From positions 1 to 7,873 of the forward strand of contig VERU01000101.1 in NCBI GenBank assembly GCA_018882485.1: DNA of 7,873 nt, given 5' to 3'. Positions 1-5,229 of this stretch are shown here, piece after piece (positions within the stretch are counted from its first letter, which is position 1; each line of letters begins with the position of its first letter). The stretch is from Rhodoferax sp. (GTDB lineage Bacteria; Pseudomonadota; Gammaproteobacteria; Burkholderiales; Burkholderiaceae_C). The notes beneath the pieces are model-generated. The model ran no database searches, was not told where the DNA came from, and was given only the letters and a program-made list of their open reading frames with translations. The position numbers and the translations under genes were made by a program.

Positions 1-264
1 GCTCACGCGGTCGCCAGCGACGGCGCCGGCCTGGGGCGTGGGGGTGTCCGCTGCGGGTGTGCTGCCGCCGCCACAGGCGGCCAGCAGCGCCAGCGGCAGA
101 GCGACCAGCCAGGCACGCCATCCGGGCAGGCGGTGCCGGCGCGGTGCTGGGCCGGGCCGGGCGTCGGGAATGGGCGAGGGAGTGAGCGTAGGAGTTGGTG
201 TGGGGACAGGGGCGGGCGGCTCGCCGTGGCGGGCGACCGGGGTGCATTTGGCAGACAGGTGCAT
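1..264 (-). CDS. Unidentified lipoprotein, N-terminal part (runs off left edge)
   Basis: The frame is open from an ATG at 264 down to base 1, giving 88 codons with no stop. A Shine-Dalgarno GGAG lies 7 nt before the ATG. The translation starts MHLSAKCTPVARHGEPP, continues through a Pro/Thr-rich stretch (PVPTPTPTLTPSPIP), a basic segment (RRHRLPGWR) and a hydrophobic core (AWLVALPLALLAACGGGS). LLAAC is a convincing lipobox, so the mature product should be a lipid-anchored envelope protein beginning at the Cys near residue 63, followed by a low-complexity linker (GGGSTPAADTPTPQAG). The region before the signal core, about 48 residues, is unusually long for a lipoprotein. I find no in-frame ATG, GTG or TTG nearer the core, so either the extension is real or a start or frame error is present. 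The functional domain lies outside the window, so the family cannot be named. It is divergent from the LysR gene and may be its regulatory target. Confidence 0.6.
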   Translation of the reverse strand, partial: MHLSAKCTPVARHGEPPAPVPTPTPTLTPSPIPDARPGPAPRRHRLPGWRAWLVALPLALLAACGGGSTPAADTPTPQAGAVAGDRVS

Positions 265-329
265 GGCAGGACTCCGGGACAGGGTCGGCAGGCCCGGGCG
301 GGCCGGTGCCACCGATGGGTTGCGAGGCA

Positions 330-347
330 GGACGCACTGTGCCGTCC
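330..347. promoter_or_regulatory. Inverted repeat in the divergent lipoprotein/LysR intergenic region (candidate operator)
   Basis: GGACG and CGTCC flank an 8-base centre (CACTGTGC) that is itself nearly symmetric. The dyad sits about 65 nt from the lipoprotein ATG and 60 nt from the LysR ATG. LysR-type regulators commonly bind a dyad between themselves and a divergent target, which is the reason for listing it. It does not clearly fit the T-N11-A core, so binding by this LysR is only inferred. The rest of the 143-nt gap shows no other clear site besides the -10-like box before the LysR gene. Confidence 0.25.
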
Positions 348-393
348 GAATATGGAGCCAATGTGGAGACGCCGTCCCGCCGCGCCCCGGCGC

Positions 394-399
394 CATAAT
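394..399 (+). promoter_or_regulatory. -10-like box directly before the LysR start (possible leaderless transcript)
   Basis: CATAAT lies 8 nt before the ATG at 408. Transcription from it would begin at or within a few bases of the start codon, which explains the lack of a Shine-Dalgarno sequence. No recognisable -35 hexamer is present. The same arrangement recurs at the GT39, GT2 and argS starts. Confidence 0.45.
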
Positions 400-407
400 C
401 GCCGCGC

Positions 408-1331
408 ATGGACCGCCTCAAGCAGCTGGAGACCTTTGTCGCGGTGGCCGCGCGCGGCAGCCTGACGGCCGCCGCCCTGGCCGAAGGCGTGGCGCCGGCC
501 ATCATCGGTCGCCGCCTCGATGCGCTGGAGCAGCGGCTGGGCGTGAAGCTGCTGGTGCGCACCACCCGCCGCATCGCGCTGACCCACGAAGGCAGCGCGT
601 TTCTGGAAGACTGCCAGCGCCTGCTGGCCGACTGGGCCAGCGCGGAGGCCAGCGTCTCGGCCGGCGGCGTGCGCGCCACCGGGCATCTGCGGCTGACGGC
701 GCCGGCCGGCTTCGGGCGGCGTCACGTGGCGCCGCTGGTGCCGCGCTTTCGCGAGCTGCACCCCGAGGTGAGCCTGTCGCTCAACCTCAGTGACCGCATC
801 GTGGACCTGGCCGCCGAGGCGGTGGATTGCGCGGTGCGCGTGGGCGACCTGCCCGATTCCTCGCTGGTCAGCGTGCGCCTGGCCGACAACCGCCGGCTCT
901 GCGTGGCCACCCCCGACTACCTGCGCCGCCACGGCCGGCCCCAGCACCCCCAGGACTTGAGCCGTTTCGACTGTCTCACCCTTTCCAGCGACGCCTCGCA
1001 GACCCGCGGGTGGGCCTTTCGGGTGCCCACCGCCGGTGGCGGCAGCACGCTGATCCACCTCAGGCCCGAAGGCCCGCTCGATTGCTCGGATGGCCAGGTG
1101 CTGCACGACTGGTGCCTGCGAGGCCTCGGACTGGCCTGGCGCAGTCTGTGGGAAGTCGAGGCCGAAGTCGCCGACGGCACCCTGGAGGCGGTGCTGGAGG
1201 AATTCGCTGCCCCGCCCAACGGCATCTACGCCGTCTTCCCCCAGGCCAAACACCTGCCCCTGCGCGTGCGCCTGTGGATCGACTTCCTGAAACACCATTA
1301 CGGCCAGCCCGGCTACTGGCAATCGGCATGA
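408..1331 (+). CDS. LysR-family transcriptional regulator
   Basis: This 307-residue protein has the normal length and layout for a LysR-type regulator. Residues 1-60 form the winged helix-turn-helix: MDRLKQLETFVAVAARGSLT, then a recognition-helix region AIIGRRLDALEQRLGVKLLVRTTR and RIALTHEG. A linker helix follows, and from about residue 90 a periplasmic-binding-protein-like effector domain begins (GHLRLTAPAGFGRRHVAPLVPRF). The helix before the recognition helix reads AEGVAPAIIG where many family members have a LGISQSAVS-type sequence. The effector is not predictable. The ATG at 408 is the natural start because it opens the conserved N-terminus. The gene is divergent from the lipoprotein gene, and its stop overlaps the ATG of the downstream deacetylase (ATGA), so the two may be co-transcribed and translationally coupled. 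It could regulate the lipoprotein gene, the glycosylation genes, or both. Confidence 0.93.
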   Translation: MDRLKQLETFVAVAARGSLTAAALAEGVAPAIIGRRLDALEQRLGVKLLVRTTRRIALTHEGSAFLEDCQRLLADWASAEASVSAGGVRATGHLRLTAPAGFGRRHVAPLVPRFRELHPEVSLSLNLSDRIVDLAAEAVDCAVRVGDLPDSSLVSVRLADNRRLCVATPDYLRRHGRPQHPQDLSRFDCLTLSSDASQTRGWAFRVPTAGGGSTLIHLRPEGPLDCSDGQVLHDWCLRGLGLAWRSLWEVEAEVADGTLEAVLEEFAAPPNGIYAVFPQAKHLPLRVRLWIDFLKHHYGQPGYWQSA

Positions 1332-2212
1332 GCAGCGCCGGGCCGCCCGAAGCTGCGAAGGCCCCCTTGGGGGGCAGCGAACCACGCGCAGCGGGGAGCG
1401 TGGGGGTCATCGTCTGCGCCGACGATTTCGCCGGCGACGCGGTGGTGTCGGACGGGATCCTGAGGCTGGCGCGGCAGGGGCGCATCAGCGCCACCAGCGC
1501 GATGACGCTGTCGCCGCGCTGGCCGCAGGATGCGGCGCCCTTGCGTGAGCTGCGCGGCCGCATCGACGTGGGCCTGCATCTGGACTGGACCAGCGAGTTC
1601 GCCCGCGCGGCCGGTCATGGTCTGCCGCTGGGTGCGGCCATGCTGCGGGCGTTGCTGGGCGGCTTCGAGCCGCAGCGCGCGGCTGGGGTGATCGAGCGCC
1701 AGCTCGATGCCTTCGAGTCGGGCTGGCAGGCGCCTCCCGACCATGTGGACGGGCACCAGCATGTGCAGCAGTTCGCCGGCATCCGCGAGGCGCTGCTGCG
1801 GGTGCTGCAGCGTCGCTACGGCGGCTCCCCGCCCTATCTGCGTGTCTCCCGGCCGCCGCCGGGGCGGGCGGCCCTGAAGGAACGGCTGATTGCCGCCCTG
1901 GGCGCTGATGCTCTCGAAAAGATAGCTGAAAGTGCAGGTGTGGCAAGGGCTGGAGCCTTGTTGGGCATCTATGATTTCCAGGGCGACGAGGCCGCCTACG
2001 CGGATCGCATGGCCGCCTGGCTGGGCCAGTTGCGGGCCTGGCCGGTCGCGGTGCTGATGTGCCATCCGGCCAGCGGATTGGCACCGGGCGATGCGATCGC
2101 GCCGGCGCGGCTGCGCGAGTTCCAGTACCTGTCCGGTCCGCTGTGGCCGCAGGCGCTGGCCGCCTGTGGGGTGCATCTGGCGCGGGGCTCGGCGCTGAAA
2201 CCCGCTGGCTAG
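1328..2212 (+). CDS. ChbG/HpnK (YdjC/NaxD-like) family carbohydrate deacetylase
   Basis: The 294-residue product is a metal-dependent deacetylase of the YdjC family, which removes acetyl groups from N-acetylated sugars or polyprenyl-linked sugars. Visible family motifs are CADDF (residues 30-34, catalytic Asp region), VGLHLDWT (H84), DHVDGHQHVQQF (residues 138-149, with metal-binding histidines such as H143) and LMCHPASG (H246). Given the neighbouring GT39, GT2 and GtrA genes, the closest functional models are NaxD of Francisella and LgmC of Bordetella, which deacetylate an undecaprenyl-phosphate N-acetylhexosamine for lipid A modification; that role is inferred. The ATG at 1328 overlaps the LysR stop. 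The first 24 residues are encoded mostly by a GC-rich repeat and are not part of the fold. GTG at 1400, with GGGGAG just before it but poorly spaced, is an alternative start. A second repeat-like, rare-codon stretch lies at 1907-1975. Hopanoid-associated HpnK is a less likely alternative because no hopanoid genes are present. Confidence 0.88.
   Translation: MSSAGPPEAAKAPLGGSEPRAAGSVGVIVCADDFAGDAVVSDGILRLARQGRISATSAMTLSPRWPQDAAPLRELRGRIDVGLHLDWTSEFARAAGHGLPLGAAMLRALLGGFEPQRAAGVIERQLDAFESGWQAPPDHVDGHQHVQQFAGIREALLRVLQRRYGGSPPYLRVSRPPPGRAALKERLIAALGADALEKIAESAGVARAGALLGIYDFQGDEAAYADRMAAWLGQLRAWPVAVLMCHPASGLAPGDAIAPARLREFQYLSGPLWPQALAACGVHLARGSALKPAG
1341..1406. repeat. Dispersed GC-rich palindromic repeat inside the deacetylase 5' end
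   Basis: The segment contains the near-perfect palindrome GCCCCCTTGGGGGGC (1361-1375) followed by a CCACGC/GCGTGG hairpin (1382-1387 with 1398-1403, 10-nt loop) and a G5 run. Its reading, APLGGSEPRAAGSVG, is one I recall recurring in and between genes of Comamonadaceae, so I take it for an interspersed REP-like element. Only one copy is in this window, so repetition cannot be shown here. It encodes residues about 6-26 of the deacetylase, upstream of the first conserved motif. Confidence 0.5.
1907..1975. repeat. Repeat-like, low-GC, rare-codon segment within the deacetylase gene
   Basis: In a gene of about 70% GC, bases 1911-1970 are only about 53% GC (32 of 60). The codons include ATA, AGT, AGG, GGA, GCA, GGT and two consecutive TTG, all uncommon in the neighbouring genes. 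The pattern 'GCTCTCGAAAAGATAGCTG', then GGTGTGGCAAGGGCTGGAG, resembles an interspersed element I recall in Comamonadaceae genomes, usually intergenic. The reading frame is kept open and encodes part of a plausible family segment ending in GIYDF. The repeat identity rests on memory. Confidence 0.35.
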
Positions 2213-2215
2213 AAT
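2210..2215 (+). promoter_or_regulatory. -10-like box 6 nt before the GT39 start
   Basis: TAGAAT overlaps the TAG stop codon of the deacetylase and lies exactly 6 nt before the GTG at 2222. No Shine-Dalgarno sequence is present. The hexamer is a 5/6 match to TATAAT, but part of it is fixed by the stop codon, and no -35 is apparent. It may give a leaderless GT39 mRNA in addition to read-through from upstream. Confidence 0.4.
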
Positions 2216-2221
2216 TCCGCG

Positions 2222-3814
2222 GTGAACCGGAACGACGCCGCGCGCGAACGACGCATCTCCTGGCTGACGCTCGCCGCGCTCTGGCTATTTCTGCTGCTGC
2301 TGGCCACGCTGCGGCCGCTGGTGATCCCGGACGAAGGCCGCTATGGCGAGATCGGCCGCTGGATGCTGCACAGCGGCGACTGGCTGACACCCCGCCTCAA
2401 CGGGCTGCCGTTTTTCCACAAACCCCCCTATGTGTACTGGCTGGAGGCCGCCTCGCTGGCGGTCTTCGGCGTGCACGACTGGGCGCTGCGGCTGGGGCCG
2501 GCCCTGCATGCCGGGCTGATGCTGCTCACCCTGTATCTGGCCTCCCGTCAGGCGATGGGCGAGGCGACGGCGCGGCGCGCGGTCTGGATGTTCGGCAGCG
2601 GGCTGGGCTTTCTGATCGGCGGCCACTATGTGAACCACGATATGGCGGTGGCCTGCTGGATCGGGGTGGCGATCTGGTGCCTGGGCTACGCGTTCCTGGC
2701 CGGCGAGCGGCCGGCGCCGGGCCTGGCGCGGCTGGGTTTCGTGGCCTGCGCGCTGGGCGTGCTCAGCAAGGGGCTGATCGGGCTGGCCCTGCCCGGCCTG
2801 GTGCTGCTGATCTGGCTGCTGGCCACCGGGCACTGGCGGCGGCTGCACCGCCTGCCCTGGTTCAGCGGGCTGGCCCTGTTTCTGGCGCTGGCGCTGCCCT
2901 GGTTCCTGCTGGTGGAGCGCGAGCACCCCGGCGCCCTGGATTCCCTGTTCGTCAAGCACCAGTTCGAGCGCTACACCGAAGCGGTGTACAACAACCCGCA
3001 GCCGGTCTGGTTCTACCTGCCGGTGTTGCTGCTGCTGATGTTTCCGTGGGCGCTGCTCGTGCCGCTGGCCTGGCGGCGCCGGCCCGGCGGCGCATCCGCT
3101 GCGGCGGTACCCGGCCCGCTGGCTGGCCCCGTGGTCCTGTTGTGCTGGATCTGGCTGCTGGCGATCCTGCTCTTTTTTTCCATCCCGAATTCCAAGCTCA
3201 TCGGCTATGTGTTGCCGGTGTTGCCGCCGATGGCCCTGCTGGCATCCCTGGGCTGGGAGCGGCTGGCAGCCGGTCGGCCGACGGCGGGCCGCTGGCTGGC
3301 GCTGCTGTGCGCGGCCAATCTGCTGGGCGCCCTGGTGCTGGTGAGCCGGGTGGGCGCGAGCACGGCGGACGGCCGTGCCCAGGATGTGGCACGGGAACTG
3401 GTGTGTGCCGCTGCCCCGGGCGACACGCTGTGGGTCAGCGGCGGCTACCCCTACGACCTGCCCTTTTACGCCCGCTGGCCGCGACCCCTGCAGGTGGCCG
3501 GCGACTGGCCGGCGTGGCGTCAGCGTTCGGGCGATGGCTGGCAGCGCGAGCTGTTCGAGGGCGCGGACTTCGATGCGGCCGCCGCACAGGTGTTGCAGTC
3601 GCCGCAGGCCCTGGAGGCGGCCGGCACCCGGCCGGGGCAGTGGTGGGTCACGCTGGGGCGTGGCGCACCGGCGACGTCGGGTGCCTGGGCGCTGCACTTT
3701 CAGGGTGCGGGATGGGCGCTCTACCGCTCCGGCGGGGATTCAGCGGCGAAACGCCCAGAGCCGGCTCAGCACATAGGTCTGGCCGGCTGCCAGCACCAGG
3801 GCCAGCACCAGTGA
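2222..3814 (+). CDS. ArnT-like GT39 (PMT-family) lipid-linked sugar glycosyltransferase
   Basis: This 530-residue inner-membrane enzyme has about ten to twelve hydrophobic helices up to residue 377 and a C-terminal periplasmic domain. ArnT/PMT motifs are clear: IPDEGRYGEI (acidic D37/E38 in the first periplasmic loop), PFFHKPPYVYWL (residues 63-74), D140 in VNHDM, SKGLIGLALP (182-191) and SIPNSKLIGYVLP (320-332). Such enzymes move a sugar from undecaprenyl phosphate to an acceptor on the periplasmic face, classically a lipid A phosphate. The adjacent deacetylase, GT2 and GtrA-like genes support transfer of a hexosamine. The start is GTG at 2222, 9 nt after the upstream stop, and no ATG is available before the first helix. 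The natural C-terminus is probably GWALYRSG; the last 25 or so residues (DSAAKRPEPAQHIGLAG...) read into the opposite gene, giving a 75-nt convergent overlap. A T7 run at 3173-3179 encodes part of LLFFS. Confidence 0.9.
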   Translation: MNRNDAARERRISWLTLAALWLFLLLLATLRPLVIPDEGRYGEIGRWMLHSGDWLTPRLNGLPFFHKPPYVYWLEAASLAVFGVHDWALRLGPALHAGLMLLTLYLASRQAMGEATARRAVWMFGSGLGFLIGGHYVNHDMAVACWIGVAIWCLGYAFLAGERPAPGLARLGFVACALGVLSKGLIGLALPGLVLLIWLLATGHWRRLHRLPWFSGLALFLALALPWFLLVEREHPGALDSLFVKHQFERYTEAVYNNPQPVWFYLPVLLLLMFPWALLVPLAWRRRPGGASAAAVPGPLAGPVVLLCWIWLLAILLFFSIPNSKLIGYVLPVLPPMALLASLGWERLAAGRPTAGRWLALLCAANLLGALVLVSRVGASTADGRAQDVARELVCAAAPGDTLWVSGGYPYDLPFYARWPRPLQVAGDWPAWRQRSGDGWQRELFEGADFDAAAAQVLQSPQALEAAGTRPGQWWVTLGRGAPATSGAWALHFQGAGWALYRSGGDSAAKRPEPAQHIGLAGCQHQGQHQ

Positions 3815-4120
3815 GGGCAGCGCGGGCCAGCCCAGGCCGCGCAGCAGCAGCACGAAAACCACCTCGTTGCTGGCAAAGCCGGCCAGTGCCGTCACGAGAA
3901 AGCGCCGCAGACTGGTGGCCAGCGGGGTGCCGGTGTCGCGAAAGCTGAGCCGGCGGTGCCCCGCAAAGCTCACGCCGAAGGCCACGGCAAAGCCCAGTGC
4001 GTTGGCCAGTTCGGGCAGCAGGTGGCGCCGGCTGGCCTCGAACACCAGCAGGTGGGTGAGTGCGGCGGCGGCCCCCACCAGCAGGAACCACAGGCCCGAG
4101 CGCGGGAGCCGGGCGTTCAA
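3740..4120 (-). CDS. GtrA-like small membrane protein (putative polyprenyl-phosphate sugar flippase)
   Basis: The 126-residue product has four hydrophobic helices (about 10-27, 37-54, 73-95 and 100-120) with basic connecting loops. It carries the GtrA-family signature: FLLVGAAAALTHLLVF at the N-terminus, ANALGFAVAFGVSFAGHRRLSF in the middle and QTYVLSRLWAFRR at the end. GtrA-type proteins are thought to help translocate undecaprenyl-phosphate-linked sugars across the inner membrane. The only sensible start is TTG at 4120, whose last two bases are the first two of the GT2 stop codon (TTGA), so translation is probably coupled to the GT2. Earlier in-frame codons lie inside the GT2 gene. The 3' end overlaps that of the GT39 gene on the other strand. 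The family is well supported; the flippase role is inferred from homologues. Confidence 0.87.
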   Translation of the reverse strand: MNARLPRSGLWFLLVGAAAALTHLLVFEASRRHLLPELANALGFAVAFGVSFAGHRRLSFRDTGTPLATSLRRFLVTALAGFASNEVVFVLLLRGLGWPALPSLVLALVLAAGQTYVLSRLWAFRR

Positions 4121-5103
4121 AGCAGCGAGGACTCGCCGTCGGCCGCCGGCAGACCCCGGCCCTGGCGCCGTCGCAGCAGGTAGGTGGGGCGCTGCTTGAC
4201 CTCTTCGAAGATGCGCGCCACGTATTCCGACAGGATGCCGATCGACAGCAGCTGGATGCCGCTGAAGAACATCATGCCGACCACGATGGTGGCGTAGCCC
4301 GGCACGGCAATGCCCCAGTAGAAATACTCCACGATCACCCAGGCGCCGTAGCCCAGGGCCAGGGCCGACAGCAGCAGCCCGACCAGCGTGACCGCGCGCA
4401 GCGGCGCGGTGGAAAAGGCCAGCATGCCGGTGAGGGCCAGCGACAGCGCGCCACGCAGCCCGAATGACGAGCGGCCGTCGGCGCGCGGCAGCGGTTCGTA
4501 GTCGATGGCGGTGCTGTGAAAGCCCACCCAGGCGTACAGGCCCTTCATGAAGCGGTTGCGCTCGGGCAACTGCCGCAGCGCCTGCACCACCTGGCGGTCC
4601 ATCAAGCGGAAATCGCCCGCATGGGCCGGTATCTGCACCCGGTTGCCCAGGTTGACCAGCCGGTAGAACAGCCCGGTCAGGCCGGCATGCAGCCCGGACT
4701 GGTCGTCGCGGCTGCGGCGCACGGCGTAGACCACGTCGGCCCCGTCCTGCCAGCGCTGCAGCATCTCGGGCAGCAGGGCGGCCGGGTGCTGGCCGTCGCC
4801 GTCCATCAGCACCACCACCTCGCCCTGGGCGGCGTCCAGCCCGGCGGTGAGGGCCGCTTCCTTGCCGAAATTGCGCGACAGCTGCAGGTACACCAGGTTG
4901 CCGTGGCGGGCACACAGGTCCTGCATCACGCCGGGGGTGTCGTCGCGGCTGCCGTCGTCCACCACGATCAGTTCCAGCCGCCGTGTCAGCGGCTCCAGCA
5001 CCCGCAGGATTTCCGGGAGCACCCGGCCGAGGTTGCCCGCCTCGTTGTAGGCGGGCACCACGCAGGTCAGCGTGGGAGGAGTCTGGCGGCGGGCGGCATG
5101 CAT
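4117..5103 (-). CDS. GT2-family polyprenyl-phosphate sugar transferase (ArnC/GtrB/DPM1-like)
   Basis: The 328-residue protein has a cytoplasmic GT-A domain and two C-terminal membrane helices (about 232-256 and 266-290), the standard layout for enzymes that transfer a nucleotide-activated sugar to undecaprenyl phosphate. Motifs are VVPAYNE (15-21), VVDDGSRDDT (47-56), LSRNFGKEAAL (75-85), MDGDGQHP (100-107, the DxD-type metal and nucleotide site) and GDFRLMDRQV (about 164-173). The C-terminus SEYVARIFEEVKQRPTYLL is typical of this subgroup. With the neighbouring deacetylase it most likely uses an N-acetylhexosamine, as LgmA of Bordetella or FlmF of Francisella are thought to do; the sugar cannot be read from sequence. 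Start ATG at 5103 has no Shine-Dalgarno sequence but a -10-like CATGAT 6 nt upstream. Its stop overlaps the gtrA-like start. It lies 110 nt downstream of phoX on the same strand. Confidence 0.92.
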   Translation of the reverse strand: MHAARRQTPPTLTCVVPAYNEAGNLGRVLPEILRVLEPLTRRLELIVVDDGSRDDTPGVMQDLCARHGNLVYLQLSRNFGKEAALTAGLDAAQGEVVVLMDGDGQHPAALLPEMLQRWQDGADVVYAVRRSRDDQSGLHAGLTGLFYRLVNLGNRVQIPAHAGDFRLMDRQVVQALRQLPERNRFMKGLYAWVGFHSTAIDYEPLPRADGRSSFGLRGALSLALTGMLAFSTAPLRAVTLVGLLLSALALGYGAWVIVEYFYWGIAVPGYATIVVGMMFFSGIQLLSIGILSEYVARIFEEVKQRPTYLLRRRQGRGLPAADGESSLL

Positions 5104-5109
5104 GGCCGA

Positions 5110-5115
5110 ATCATG
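5110..5115 (-). promoter_or_regulatory. -10-like hexamer 6 nt before the GT2 start
   Basis: On the minus strand CATGAT-TCGGCC-ATG has the same 6-nt spacing seen at the GT39 and argS starts. CATGAT is only a 4/6 match to TATAAT and no -35 is clear. A T6 tract (minus strand, 5123-5118) lies just upstream. This is the weakest of the four such sites. Confidence 0.25.
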
Positions 5116-5145
5116 CCAAAAAATCGACCGGCTCCGCGCAGCGAT

Positions 5146-5167
5146 CCCTGCGGGGCCCCCGACAGGG
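5146..5167 (-). terminator. Strong hairpin downstream of phoX (terminator-like, no adjacent U tract)
   Basis: CCCTG-CGGGG pairs with CCCCG-A-CAGGG, giving about ten G/C-rich base pairs with one bulged A and a very tight loop, 47 nt past the phoX stop. In the phoX direction a T6 run comes only 22 nt later (5123-5118), too far for a textbook intrinsic terminator. It could be an mRNA 3'-end-stabilising stem, a Rho-assisted terminator, or a partial barrier between phoX and the GT2-gtrA pair. Confidence 0.35.
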
Positions 5168-5202
5168 CGCTGGGCCTGGGCCGGCGCGAACCGGCTCAGG
5201 CG

Positions 5203-5229
5203 TCAGGTGCCGATCAGGTGCCGATCAGG
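5203..5229. repeat. 11-bp tandem duplication at the phoX 3' end
   Basis: TCAGGTGCCGA occurs twice in a row (5203-5213 and 5214-5224), followed by the first five bases of a third copy. On the minus strand the repeat unit covers the last codons and stop of phoX (GLIGT-stop). The duplication leaves the protein end unchanged because the stop is met in the first copy read. Confidence 0.85.

Noticed and set aside
3..1385. Long minus-strand open frame (460 codons) antisense to the LysR gene
   Set aside because: Its composition (Arg, Ala, Gln, His-rich, no domain) is that of a mirror frame in high-GC DNA. The plus-strand LysR is unmistakable, and the lipoprotein signal at 1-264 lies in another minus frame.
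1361..1403. Terminator after the LysR gene
   Set aside because: The hairpins lie inside the downstream coding region, lack a T tract, and look like part of a dispersed repeat.
2285..3697. Minus-strand open frame of 470 codons antisense to the GT39 gene
   Set aside because: Gln/Pro/Arg-rich low-complexity reading without recognisable features; a mirror of Leu-rich membrane-helix codons.
2059..3948. Plus-strand open frame of 629 codons overlapping the GT39 gene
   Set aside because: Gly/Ala/Arg-rich shadow. The GT39 frame carries all ArnT motifs and membrane helices.
3648..4091. Minus-strand frame of 147 codons in place of the GtrA-like gene
   Set aside because: It has an ATG but reads as Arg/Pro-rich noise. 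The competing frame with a TTG start has four membrane helices and GtrA signatures.
5118..5144. Intrinsic terminator ending in the T6 run upstream of the GT2 gene
   Set aside because: Only a weak 5-bp stem with a 15-nt loop precedes the T run. The stronger hairpin at 5146-5167 is too far away.
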